A DNA stretch of 64,000 nucleotides from Typha latifolia. Lineage: Eukaryota > Streptophyta > Magnoliopsida > Poales > Typhaceae. Below, in pieces: positions 52,380-63,969 of the stretch. The number at the start of each line of letters is the position of its first letter. The first letter of the stretch is position 1. The stretch lies in assembly GCA_019914945.1 (NCBI GenBank), contig CM034105.1, positions 2,046,001 through 2,110,000 on the forward strand, written 5' to 3'. The translations under genes were made by a program, and so were the position numbers. The notes below the pieces were generated by a model that was given only the letters and a program-made list of their open reading frames with translations, was not told where the DNA came from and searched no databases.

Positions 52380-52700
52380 AAGTGCCACGTCGTCATGGGT
52401 TTACTTTGACGAAGTTGCTATCGTGCGCTTGCTCCACGTCCGACAGAATCTATTCAATCTAATCTAATTTAATCCGTTGCCCGGCCACATGCGTTCGACT
52501 GACACGCGTCCTGCGACTCTTCGTGGTTTGGCGGCCCAAGGACGACCAGCTGCCGGTCAGCCACCGGCTACCAGTAAGTGGGAAGGGTGTGGGTGCCACA
52601 GCGGGCCCCACGTGGCCTTAAATTTCCGGGACAGCTCCCGCACGATCCGTTTGCTAATCTTTTTAGTCTTTTCGGTGTCCCCTTTTCATTTAGCCTTTTA
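52380..52700. other. GC-rich island with ACGT-core boxes
   Basis: GC-rich patch in AT-rich DNA holding several ACGT motifs: GCCACGTCGTC near 52383, CCACGTCC near 52434, ACACGCGTCC near 52502 and CCCCACGTGGCC near 52606. Such boxes bind bZIP or bHLH factors in plant promoters. No coding exon follows within 500 bp, so this may be a distal element or a transposon remnant. Confidence 0.4.
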
Positions 52701-54250
52701 AGTTCGAATAATTTGACAACATATATATATATATATATATATTCGCTTCTTAATGTTCCGTACGTTATGTGGTTTTCATAATTAAAACGTGGCACATGAG
52801 AGTAGCCATCACTTTATACCTAGTAATATATATATATATATATAAATACACACAAAAGATGAAAGATTTATACAGCCTTGCAATTAATTAGGACGAATAA
52901 AAACTTATGTTTACTTTAATTCATTCGAGCGTCAGGATCATTAATGCAGTCAAGTGCTTAGCTCTCTCCAGTCTCCACCTCTTTTTTGAAGAATAAGATA
53001 ACGACTATAATATTGGCTCAGATTGACCACCTAATGACTGCGAGGGGAGCAATTAAGAATATAATAACATTGGAGAGATGTGCTCAAAATAACAATAATA
53101 ATAATAATAAAATAAAGACTACTCTCTTTATTTTGAATTATAATTTCTTTTTTTAATCTTTTATATTTGAAAAAAATAATTAAAAGTGAATTTGTTTTCT
53201 TTATTTTTTGATGTACTTTCTCAAGTGTATGTGTGTTATTAATTTTGCTCTTAGGGATTGAATCCATTGGAACGAATAAAGCTTTACATCTATGTCAAAG
53301 AGACCTTTATGTTTTCGATAAATCAATCGCATTGCCTTGTAATTTACAACTTTAATTGGGTTTTGCATTACCCAATACGATTAAAATTATATTCTCTAGG
53401 TGTCATGCCATTTACATTGATTAGTGCATATGATTGGCACACTAAGTTAGGTGCAAAGATGGCCATGTTGAAATGCATTTATTGTAGTTATAAGCTATAC
53501 AATTATCCACTTTAAATTAATTTGAGACGATAAAATGGCTTAAATGAGCATGCTTTGTTTAATAAATAAAATAGTTCAAAATACAAGAAGGCATAGTGTA
53601 AAGAGAAAATAAATTTAATTTAAAATACATATATGTAAAATATATTTAACCCTGCAATATAAGGTCCTATGAATCCACTCCTCAAATGTGCATTGGATGA
53701 GTCTTTGATAATCTAAGTAGTATTTGGATTTGGCCTATTCAACTGCTAACTTTATAAAATTGAAACTTAAGCCTTGTTTGGTTGTGTATGAAGTTTTTTA
53801 AGGATAACTTTATGCACATTTATAATTTTACTTACATTTTATTATTTGGTTGTAAAACGTAATGATTACTTTGAATAATTTTATGTAAAAATTTGTATTT
53901 AGTTACTAGTTACGAATAAGTATGTCAATTGTAACTTAGACAACGCGTATAACTTTATCACATTCGATACTTATAATAATATTTTGTTCATAACTTAAAT
54001 ATGCATGAGAATTTAGTTGTAAATTATATTCAAATGAGTTATAATTTAGGACTAAATATCTGCTTATGCATGAATCAAATGTCACCTTAATTTCAACTTA
54101 ATGATCAGTCTGATATTCGAATTCGGAAACTCTTATGCAATACAATATGAGCCGCTTATAATCAACTGAGTACTATCCAATTAGCGAATCTCAAGCGAGT
54201 ACCAACGGCCTTATCTCAGTACATAAGCGAAAATTATATTCTCATTATAC

Positions 54251-54297
<47 letters not shown>

Positions 54298-55118
54298 AGA
54301 GAAAGGCAAGAAGAAAAAGGAAATGGAAAAATTGGAATAGGGTTTTGTTTCTTAGCTGGAGAAGAACATCTAGGGTTTGATGCTCCATTGACTTATCCTT
54401 AATGTGGCTCTTTTCTAGGTATTACCCACTAATGGCCATAAGACGTCGCCGTGTTTTGTGGGGTTCGACCAATAGGCACCATTTCTTGTCGAACTCGGCG
54501 ATCTCTCACCACCTGTCCCTTGTGACTCGTCGTATGCATCCATTATTAATTCTACCCTAATTTACACAACCATACAATTTGGGATTCGTTTATAATTTCA
54601 TTAATTCACGAGGACCGAGATGAGGAACCTTTTGGAGCAATTCCCAACTTATTTCTTCTTCTTTTTTCACCCAACTCACTATCCCAAAGTGTTATGCAAA
54701 TCCCTAGTCCGTTAATCGGCCAACAAATTACGATAAATTTTAGCCAAAAAATATACTAAATTGAAGAACGGCCAGGTCGTACGGGTTAATAAAATTTGGA
54801 TGCCTTCATTATTATTATTATTATGGTTTGGATTATTGTCTGTTTGTTTTCAACCATTTGATAGAAGAATGCTAGACGATGAATATATTTATTTCAACAA
54901 TAACTTTCTCTTTTAATTATAGAATACAACTACTTAATATGAGGTTTTTATTTATTAATTAATACCCGCTAAGCTAGTCGGTCTAATTTTCATTTTAATC
55001 CCAGTTCTATGTATTGGGATTAAGGGAGAAAGACAAGTTAGATGACCGGCATAAAAAAGTATTTGTTTTCATTAATATGGTGATTAACTTGGTTTTGTTT
55101 CTTTGAGTAAACTCAAAG

Positions 55119-55120
<2 letters not shown>
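52701..55120. other. Gene-poor spacer with a MITE
   Basis: Several (AT)n tracts (52721-52741, 52830-52844, 54254-54296), (AAT)n at 53090-53110, and a MITE-like element at 53767-54090. A mixed-composition patch at 54400-54560 has no supportable exon. Confidence 0.45.
53767..54090. mobile_element. MITE, probably PIF/Harbinger (Tourist-like)
   Basis: 324-bp AT-rich non-coding element. Its left end, TTAAGCCTTGTTTGGTTGTG followed by TATGAAG, pairs with the inverted right end CTTATGCATGAATC then AAATGTCACCTTAA over about 27 positions with some mismatches. Both borders carry TTAA, consistent with a TAA/TTA target-site preference. No transposase is encoded. Confidence 0.6.

Positions 55121-55206
<86 letters not shown>
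55121..55206. repeat. Compound (AT)n(AG)n microsatellite
   Basis: About 35 bp of AT repeats directly joined to about 50 bp of AG repeats. The joined structure recurs in shorter form at 45733-45763, so the motif transition is a local habit of this genome. Confidence 0.95.
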
Positions 55207-55210
<4 letters not shown>

Positions 55211-56827
55211 GAGAGAAAAACAAAATCCAGTCGGCTAATTTTGATTTTTTGTACGATGCGTCGTAGGAAGCGACAGAGAAGGAATGTTTCTAACCCCCCT
55301 CCCCCTCCCCCACTCACCTTTCACCTCACGCAACCAATCTCTCCTTCAAAGCTTCGGCTATTTTTCACCGTCGGATTTAAATCCTACGGCCGGAATCTCC
55401 TTCCTGTCCTTTTACGGGCAACTTGGACTGCGGCATGTCCATCCAGGGAGAGGTGGGTGTTCCTTTTGGATTTTAGCAAATTGGTCCCTACCACACCCCC
55501 CCTAAAAAAATCCTACACCCTCCAATTAACTCAAAAATTTTGTGTGGAAAAAATCTGGTCCGTCCGATGGGTCACTCATGATCTCCACTAAATATTTGGC
55601 GTCCCCACCGTATGATAGCCTCTAATTAAATGGGTCATGTTTGGAGATCACGCTCCGTCACAAACGGACGGGCGTGATGCGAGATACGGTGTGGTATCTA
55701 TTTGAAAGATACGATTCCAATACGATACGATATATACATATTATATATATATATATATATTTTTTTTTTTTTCTTGGCAGCAAACCGACGCAAAGGCACG
55801 ACGCGGCCTCTAAGTTCCCCAAACTTAATTAATTAAGTTAAAAATATCAGCGCCCTAAGTCCAAGCGCTGCATGACCTGCATCTTTATACGAATTCCCAG
55901 GAGAGGGGTTCTTCGCATTTACCATAATGCCCTCGAGGATAGGAGAAGACTCTCTTTTAGGTGTTTTGTACACGTCAGCAGCTCATGGGAGGCAGATGGG
56001 GGAGTGGTAAGGGGAGGTGAATTTCTAGGAGCCGTACAACTGACCACGGTAAATATATATATAAATATATAAATAAGTGATAAAAAGAAATTAATAAAGA
56101 TGGGTCCAGGAACAGCTGTAAGAGATATTTTACAAAGTTAAATGGATTTTAAAATTACTGCGGTAATTAGACAAGTTTTATTTATATATTACAGCTGTGG
56201 GTTTGATTGGATCGGGAGTGGTGATGCACGGTGGTAATCCACATGATTGCAGTAAGACGGGGAGATTTATATGTGGCTGGCACGCTTAGCAACGATGTGC
56301 TCCTTTGATGTCCTAATTTAAAATAGGGTTGGTAAGTGTTTATTAGTGTTCTTTCTAGACAGTTAATTCTACCACCACGAACTGAAATGAAAGATTGGAG
56401 CAAATCAGGTAACAAGAAAGGAAAACAGACCCCAGAGCGGTTAAACCCGAGGGATTTGACCGTAATTAGTATTTCGTAGGTCACGTGACCGGAACCTCGC
56501 CGACCGTTTTTCCAGCGGAGGCCAATGGCTGTACTGTCCGAGTCAGCAGGCCGGAGTGGTCCCATCTGCCATGTGTCAGGAGAGTACTGGTCCTTCAACC
56601 CGGATGCGGCGGTTCGTGGCGCTCAAAGAGAGCTAGTAAGAATCCCCCGGGTACCGCTATTTTCTCTAATGTTATTTTTTTTTTGAAAAAAAAGAATTAG
56701 TGAAAAAGGGTAAATTAGCAGGGGGGCAGAATGGGAAATGAGAAATTATAAGAGAGAACAAAATTAGAAACTAAAAATAAACTTGATGCTTGCTAGTCGA
56801 GTTTCCCGAAATCGGCTGTTGGGATCC
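55207..56827. other. Upstream region of the CRF gene
   Basis: Non-coding DNA with alternating GC-richer patches (55260-55600, 55860-56060, 56200-56660) and AT tracts. It includes GGTCACGTGACCGG near 56478, a symmetrical CACGTG palindrome that could serve the downstream gene. Reading frames here have no recognisable domains. Confidence 0.4.
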
Positions 56828-56834
56828 TATAAAG
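56828..56834 (+). promoter_or_regulatory. TATA box of the CRF gene
   Basis: TATAAAG followed about 80 bp later by a (CT)n-rich leader (56905-56940). A leader intron from AAG|GTAAAC (57033) to TTTAG (57204) would explain the long distance to the ATG. Confidence 0.55.
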
Positions 56835-57032
56835 TAGGCAGTGCGTCCCCAGCCTACAGCAAAGCGCAATCCCAATCCTCTTCCCCACCTCTCTCTAAAC
56901 CTTGTGCTCTTCTCTCTGTCTCTCTCTCTCTCTCTCTCGAGCTCACTACTTGCTTCCATTCTGTGCAGCGCTATAGCCTGCAGTGGTAGTACTACGGCCA
57001 TCTCCGCAATCCTTCACCTTTCTCTCACCAAG

Positions 57033-57204
57033 GTAAACTTCTAGCTTCCTTTATTAAGAGCTCTCCCTCCTGTACTCCAAGTTTCTCTCTTCCTCCTCTT
57101 TTCTTTTTTTTCTTTGCTCGGATTCTTTCTCCCAGCTAGTTTAAAGGGGCTTATAGGTGGCATTTTTCTTTGTTTTTTGATGGGTTTATGTTATTTTTCT
57201 TTAG
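57033..57204 (+). other. Probable 5'-UTR intron of the CRF gene
   Basis: Donor CACCAAG|GTAAAC and acceptor TTTTCTTTAG|AAC, with a T/C-rich interior of 172 nt. Splicing would leave a leader of roughly 220 nt that holds a four-codon uORF. Confidence 0.5.
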
Positions 57205-57228
57205 AACAAGGGAGAAGAGAGTCAACAA

Positions 57229-57243
57229 ATGCAAAGTAACTGA
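57229..57243 (+). promoter_or_regulatory. Mini upstream ORF in the CRF leader
   Basis: ATGCAAAGTAACTGA, four codons plus stop, ending 8 nt before the CRF ATG at 57252. It lies downstream of the probable leader intron and so should be in the mature mRNA. It could lower translation of the factor through reinitiation. Confidence 0.6.
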
Positions 57244-57251
57244 TTGGGACG

Positions 57252-58241
57252 ATGATGGATGCGACGTTCCTGTTACCCATCAAGCGGACGGAGCACGTCG
57301 ACGTGACGGCGAAGCCCCTCCTGCCTCCCTCCCGGCAGCGGTCGGGTAACCACCGCTCCGGAGAGGTCACCAAATCCGCGGTGGGCCCTCGCACGGTGAG
57401 GATATTCTGCGACGACTACGACGCTACCGACTCCTCCGGGGACGAGGAGGAGACAGCCGACCGCCTGCGCCGCCGCGTTCGGCGATATGTGCACGAGATC
57501 CGGTTCGAGCACCGCCCATCGAAGTCCGAAGCGGCGGCCAAGGGGAAGCCAGCGAAGGAGGGAGCAGGCGGAGGGAAGAAACGGAAGCAGACCGGCGGTG
57601 GGGCGGCCGAGGAAGGTGGGGCCCCGAGGTTCCGCGGCGTGAGGAGGCGGCCGTGGGGGAAGTACGCTGCGGAGATCCGCGACCCGTGGCGCCGGGTGCG
57701 CGTCTGGCTCGGGACGTACAACACGGCCGAGGAGGCCGCCAAGGTCTACGACAACGCCGCCATCGAGCTCCGCGGCCCGGACGCCACGACCAATTTCTCC
57801 CGTAACTCTAAACCCCCAATTACTCCCCCAAAGAAGAACCTCTCCGACACCAACCTCTCATCCTCCGCTGGATACGACTCCGCCGAGGAGTCGCATAACC
57901 TCAACTCGCCCACCTCCGTGCTCCGCTCCACCTTCGGCGAGAAACCGAAGGAGCAGCCGAAGGAGATGGATGAGTCGGGCGGTATGCTCACTGGCGGTGT
58001 CGGTATCCACGACGATTTGGACTTGGGCGAGTTCGGGATTTACGAGGACTTGCCGATGTACAACGACTTCCTCGATTTCGGTGTACCTGAGCCAAGGATA
58101 TTCGAGGACCCGGCGCAGATCGGCTTCCTCGCCGGCGACTTGAATGACGAGTGGCTCGGCTCGACGTCGACGTGGCAAGGGGACGATTATTTCGAAGACA
58201 TCTGCGATTTATTCCTCGTCGACCCTCTCCCCGTCGTCTGA
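57252..58241 (+). CDS. CRF: Cytokinin response factor (AP2/ERF group VI)
   Basis: Single exon, 329 aa. The CRF motif [19 protein letters not shown] (about 48-66) is diagnostic. It is followed by a basic, Lys/Arg-rich linker with a likely nuclear signal (KKRKQ near 109). The AP2/ERF DNA-binding domain spans about 126-182 ([39 protein letters not shown]) with the ERF-type Ala/Asp positions that favour GCC-box binding. The C-terminal half has SPTSVLR (219-225), a putative MAP-kinase site typical of the group, then an acidic region ([25 protein letters not shown]) fit for activation. CRFs act in the nucleus downstream of cytokinin two-component signalling. Two ATGs in tandem (57252, 57255) could both start. 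Coding GC is far above the surrounding DNA, as in many monocot intronless genes. Confidence 0.96.
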   Translation: MMDATFLLPIKRTEHVDVTAKPLLPPSRQRSGNHRSGEVTKSAVGPRTVRIFCDDYDATDSSGDEEETADRLRRRVRRYVHEIRFEHRPSKSEAAAKGKPAKEGAGGGKKRKQTGGGAAEEGGAPRFRGVRRRPWGKYAAEIRDPWRRVRVWLGTYNTAEEAAKVYDNAAIELRGPDATTNFSRNSKPPITPPKKNLSDTNLSSSAGYDSAEESHNLNSPTSVLRSTFGEKPKEQPKEMDESGGMLTGGVGIHDDLDLGEFGIYEDLPMYNDFLDFGVPEPRIFEDPAQIGFLAGDLNDEWLGSTSTWQGDDYFEDICDLFLVDPLPVV

Positions 58242-58567
58242 GTTTAAGACGACTCTGCGGTGCCTCGTTCACCGGACGCCGATTAATCGGCTGATTTTGT
58301 AGTGGCGGAGTGTTTTTATTTTTATTTTTCCTTTTTTTTTAAAATTTATTTTGTTTTTTAATTTTATTGATCTGTAGCTTCCTCCTGCTTCCCTCTTAAT
58401 ATCTCCGTCAGTTAACGGTGACGGAGCATCACCTTTCTCTATAGTGTTCCTTTTTTTCACTTTTTCGCAAGAAAAGTAATGCTTCTAATATATCTATTTT
58501 ATAGGAATTAAAATTTTTGTTTGTACATTTAAAAAACTCGGACAGCATAGAATGGACACGTGGCCAC

Positions 58568-58619
58568 AAATCACGGGTCTTGCTGGTGGTTCTCTAGGCT
58601 GCTCGAGGGGCCGTGATTT
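58568..58619. other. Perfect 9-bp inverted repeat (hairpin)
   Basis: AAATCACGG (58568-58576) and CCGTGATTT (58611-58619) with a 34-nt loop, about 330 bp past the CRF stop codon and next to a CACGTGGCC box at 58558. Confidence 0.6.
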
Positions 58620-61600
58620 CCTCCTCTCGCAATCCAACGTCTTGGTTCTTGAGACGAAAATTATCTTAAATAATAATAAAAAAAGAAGTAAGTGCAATTA
58701 AACTCAATTGGCGACTTTGCAAAAAGGCCCAATAGGCCTCTCTCTCTCTCTCTCTCTCTCTTTTTTGTGTGTGCAAAAAAGCCCACTCAAGAGTCTCGCT
58801 CGCCTGACAAAAGTAGTATATGGGATTAAGTAAAAGTTAAGGGGGGATGGATTTTACTACGGTGGCGTGGGATTATTAGACGCAAAAGCTGGCTTTGGGT
58901 AGGTAATAACTTTCCTTGGGGAAGTGTCAGCCAAAGAAGAACCGAGTGGGTGGGGGGGGCGTGGCCTGCAAAATTTCTTTTTGTGGGGGACTTTATTGAC
59001 TACTGCCCGTGGGCAAGAAGGGCTCTTCTGCAAAATTTCCGAGCTAAATAGGATCCATTGAAGTATATATATTTATTTATCTTATCTATACCTTTGTCTC
59101 TCTCGTGGAGTTGCAACAAAAGATGGCCTCCTCTGTGTGTCTATTCTTTTGGAGCGAGCTCTTTATATGGGCATGGTTTCGTGCGAGAAATTTCCAAAAG
59201 AATCCTCGCTCCCAATCTTTATCGCAAAAGGGTCCCTCTTTTTAAAGCTTAAAAGCAAAAGTGGATCAAGGCACGTGCGGAGCACGTGTGGTTCTACTCT
59301 CTCCACTTGAAAGTTCTCAAGTTTCACTCTCTCTTTTTCCCCCTTTTTCTCAACAAAATTGGCTCACTCACCATGGCTATAAGAAATAGAAGAAAAGTTT
59401 TACAAAAGAAATAGGACCAATGAGAACTTTGCTAATGAGGCCCACTAATTAAAAAACTTAGTACTTTGTTCACAAATATTATGGTACTTGAAGCTTTGCA
59501 GGGCTTCCTAAGTTTATTAGGTAGTTTCCATCAGAAACTCTTCTTTTAGATGTCCAGTCAATGTACTACTCTGTAGGGGAAGCAATCAGGGGAAAGAAGG
59601 CAAACAGAACGTTCTTAAAAAAAAGCCATCTTTGGAGCTTTCCCAAAATTGTGTACTCTCTCTGGTTTCAAATAGTTTGACTTAGTTTTTGTCAAATTAT
59701 GTCACTCTTTAGATCATGGTCAACAAGAATGAGATTAACTAAAAAAAACAATAATTTGATCAAGTTTTTATGTGGTTTTCCATATGTAAATAGTACTGCT
59801 CTTATTGAGATGTCAGACAGAGGCATGTTTAATTAGCATGCATTTAGATGTCAGAGAGTGTTGTACCAGTGTTGAGACCATAATAATATTTTCCAGCTAA
59901 AGTTCATAATGAGAACAAGACTTATGATAAAAATGCCCGTGAAGTGTAATCATGTATGCTTTAATCAGACATAAGCAAGCAAAGTTTGCTAAACAAATGG
60001 GCCTGGTATGCTCCAGGTAGCTTGGAAGTACTGAGATTATAATGATCATCTGTGGCTTTTGTCTGGGTTTGGCTTTAGATAATTAGTAGATTGGAGTTAT
60101 AGACCTAGATTAATTTAATTAGAAAGAGCTGCAAAAGTTACAAGGCTTTCCTAACTCATTATTAACCATAGCTCCTGTGAAATTTGTGAATGGAATTAGA
60201 AAACTATTGAGTAGTAGTGAAGCAAAGCAACCTCTCCACACTTCATTGTCTGATAAATAGGATGATTTTATTGAGATAAGCAAGGAGCACAGATGGAATA
60301 CTTTTGGACCACTGATACTTTTTGATCCTATTACCCCCTTTTCAAATATTTAGAAGTGGACTTCACCTTGATAGGGGGACCGTTCAGAGATCCTCCTCTA
60401 TAGTGACTAGAGTAAGAAATAGCTCTCTGAGGAACAAATGATAAGAACCACTTCTGTTGCCATAAGTGCATCAGAAATTAAAGATATTAAATATCTTTTA
60501 AATAAACTCAAACAAAGTTGCAAGAAGTTTTCTTTCTCTTTTGCCTTCTAAGAAGACTTTGTAAGACCCAACAATTGGTTGATTAAAGGGGTTAGAAAGT
60601 AGTGATAAGGAGTTTGAACTAAAACTGAATGCCAACAAAGTGAATGAGTACATCTATACACATCTTGACAGTGTGAAGACAAATAATGAAGATTAGAGTA
60701 TAATTAAACCTTGAAGACAAATGGGTCATATTTCTTTTTTGGACTGGTGTTGCTCATAGCTAGCCCAACAAAGAATCTATTTGACCTCAATCTTGTTTTG
60801 GAACTTAAACACACTCCTCTCCCATTAAGGCTAAACTTAAGCATCAAAAGCTCTTCAGCCCAGATATATATATATATTTTTTCCCCTTCTGTGGGGGTCT
60901 TTTGGCTCCTCCTCTTTCTACACCTGACAAAATCCTAACCCCATGTAGGGTTGCTTTCATCAACTGCTCAGATGACTAAATTGCCCCTAATCTCTGTCCT
61001 TGTTTGCAGAACAAAAGGAAAACAAACCCTATAAGCTCCAAAAACCAAGTTAACCTTTTCTTGGGCTTGTCACCTTATACCATGCATCTATCCCTTTCAA
61101 ACTCCTGCATTAAAGATACACTAGGGATTACATAGGCCTGGTATTCTCATATATATATATATACACACACACACACTAATTTAATTAGCCTACTGTCTTG
61201 TAATATATATAAGAGTAGCCATACATGCATGTTATATAGAGAAATCTGGACAAGAATTAACCTAATTGAGTGATGTGATCACAGACTATGAGTTCTGGAA
61301 CCAGGGTCTGGAATCTGAAATTACCACTGGGATCTTACCCTTATCCTGAGGTGGCAGGTAGCAATGGCAGAGTAAATAAAGAAATAAAATTTGTGAGACT
61401 AAGTTGTGGTTCCAACTTCCAAGGGAGGCTAGCAGATTGAGTTGAGCCTAATGGCCATTCTGATAAGAGTAGACTGGTAGGAAGAAAGATAAAACTTTTG
61501 CATTGGGGTGGGCACTGTGTGACTCGGGTTTGGGTCCAGTTAGGTCAACTGCTGAGGAGTAGACCCTGTCTCTCTCTCCCCCCCAACTTTTAAAGGAAAA

Positions 61601-63125
61601 AATTAACCTTAGAAATCAGAGGAGAGAAGGCAAGAAGAGAATGCTAAGTTAGATGATCGATCACTTGACCCAATTTTTTTTTTTTTTTTAAATTTTAAAT
61701 TTAGTTTTTCATCTTCTTCTTTTGGTGATAAGTAATAAATGAAAATAGAATAGAAATAAAGAGAACTACCGAAGAGTTATGCACGTGGAAAATATAAATA
61801 CCGGTATTTTATGCACAAGAGGCTCCACGTGTCAGTGCAGGGAAGTGTGTCAAAATAAGAGGAGGGTCCCCCTCCACCGTGGGCATCCATCCATCCGCCA
61901 TTAACATTCATTCGGCGGTGTTGTTGAGCTTACAGAATTAAAAGTAGATAGCGATGGGCCTCGAAGCCCTTTCACCTACCGACAACTTGCCGTGATGGTT
62001 GGATGCTGGATATGATCTTTTGCTCATAGGCGTGGTGGAGAGCCGTACACCCCCCCAATATCCAAACTCCACTCTGCTGTCAAATTTAATTTAATTTTTA
62101 TTTTTGAAAGAAAGTATACAAAATTTAGCTGTATAATGCATGTATAAAAAAAAAAAAAAACTAGCACAATAATTATAGACGAGATAGAGCGTATGCCTCC
62201 TGCTTGGCTAACTCGGCCTAAATGAGCCGAAATCGTGGGCACGGGGCAAATTTAATTGGGCATCGATTATTTGCATGGAAAGCCAAAAAAATAAACTTAT
62301 TTTTATTCGGTAAAAAATTACTCTTTTGTTATAATTTTTGTTGTTGTTGCACATATACCTCTCTAAAACCCCTTTTTATGTTTGTCTCCACCCATGTTTT
62401 TTTCTTTTTCGTTACGTTACAAGGGCTTTGTTCAAACAATTTTTTTTTTTTTTTTCATTTTCCTCTATATATCAAGGCTTGTAATTATCTGTTTCACTAT
62501 GGGCATTTTTCTTAGTCCTGCAAAATAATAATAATAATAATAATATAAACAGTGATAGTATAAGATCGAGGAGCAATTTGGATGCCTTTGGGTCCAAACC
62601 CAATTTGGGCTTTTTAGGCCCCACCCACAGTATCTGGCAATAGATCGCTAAGCATTTTGTGGCTCATCTCATGGGATCACGAGAGAGACCAGTGTGAGTC
62701 TAAATTTGGGTACACCGAACCGAACCGAATCCTCCTGCATCTCGACATTTAAAAGCCAAGCAGTGCCGCAGGCGAGTGAGATCCTCTCCAATTTGCAGAT
62801 GCTTGTCGTGTTCCAGAACCCAACCTGGCAAAAATCTTTGTCTTCTGAGTGAGGACAGCGAGGACCACCACATTCTAATCGTTAAAGATGGGGCTCAGGG
62901 TTGGGGGCCCCAATTGGATTCGACCAACCAATTTGTGGATCTCCATGAGTGTGCGACCATGGGTTAGCTTTTGGGTTCAAGTCAAAAAGGTCAATGAAGA
63001 GGTCAGCCGTGGCCAGGGTCGGGCCCAAGTCGACCAATGAATGCGTTGGGTCCACTGACATGGGTTTTGGGACCCATTTCAAATGATACACTGCACCACC
63101 ACTGGGGAGGTTGCTAGGATGACTT

Positions 63126-63127
<2 letters not shown>

Positions 63128-63175
<48 letters not shown>
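63128..63175. repeat. (TC)n microsatellite
   Basis: About 24 uninterrupted TC dinucleotides in the spacer upstream of the terminal partial gene. Confidence 0.95.
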
Positions 63176-63177
<2 letters not shown>

Positions 63178-63730
63178 CTCTCCAGCTCTTTTTAATGATG
63201 TTTTTATTTTCTTTGTTAAAAAGAACTAAATTAGGACTTACGTCTTATTTTGTTGCTCATTTATTGGGATTCAGAAGACTAAAGGATAAATTAGACTAAC
63301 GGATTTTATTTCTTTTTCTTAACCTTTTTCTTCTCTTTTTTCTCTTGAAAATAAAGAGTAAAATAGTCCCTATAGAGTCTAACATTGATTACCTAACATC
63401 TACATGTTATTTTTAATAAAAAATCTAATGGATAACTAAGAAAAGGAGTATTTCGAAGAATTTTCTTAGCTAAAAGAGTCAATGTGTAATTAAAAGGAAA
63501 AAAAAAAAGAAAAGAAGAGAAGAGAGGTCTATGTGAAAATGACTAACAATTGGGGTGGCATTTGAACTCAATATTTGAACCATATGGAAGTAATGTCTAT
63601 CAGCTCCTCTGTGAGTTTGTTCAAAGTAAATCAAGCAACGTGTATGTCAAACATAACTCACATATATCTGTGGTACAACAGTAGGAGCGGGCAATCCAGT
63701 CAAAAAAATGATGCATGTTAGAAATTAACT

Positions 63731-63969
63731 CTAGCCCTTAGCTAACAACACAGTAAGATGCTTTCTATTACTATCCTGTGGAAATCTCTCCAACTGGGAG
63801 GTACCCTTTTCAACTATATTCCTGTAAGATGACTGAGGTTGTACCTCCATAGTTTCACTCCTGAAAGCCACTTGATGCAGCCGAAGAAAAGCGAGCATGC
63901 TTACGCCAAATATTGCAGCATTCCCCAACAACCCACCAACAATCCTATCCAATCTAAAAGAGCTCTTAG
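63731..63969 (-). CDS. Terminal exon of an unrecognised gene (partial)
   Basis: Minus-strand exon of 239 nt ending in TAG at 63731-63733 and starting after a good acceptor (CCCATCTTTCTTCAG). It encodes about 79 C-terminal residues: KSSFRLDRIVGGLLGNAAIF then GVSMLAFLRLHQ, a likely membrane-spanning or amphipathic helix, then a polar tail ending HLTVLLAKG. If splicing does not occur there, the frame stays open to an ATG at 63994. The rest of the gene lies beyond the window. I do not recognise the family; a membrane-associated protein is inferred only from the hydrophobic stretch. Confidence 0.55.

Larger units (their letters stand above)
58242..63730. other. CRF 3' flank and gene-free spacer
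   Basis: 3'-UTR of the CRF gene to about 58480, then a hairpin (58568-58619), (TC)n at 58736-58762, a pair of CACGTG boxes at 59271-59290, a (TA)n(CA)n tract at 61150-61177, an ACGT box (CTCCACGTGTCAG) near 61812, (AAT)n near 62524-62544, and (TC)n at 63128-63175. The longer open frames lack recognisable domains or splice context. I see no gene, tRNA or rRNA here. Confidence 0.5.
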
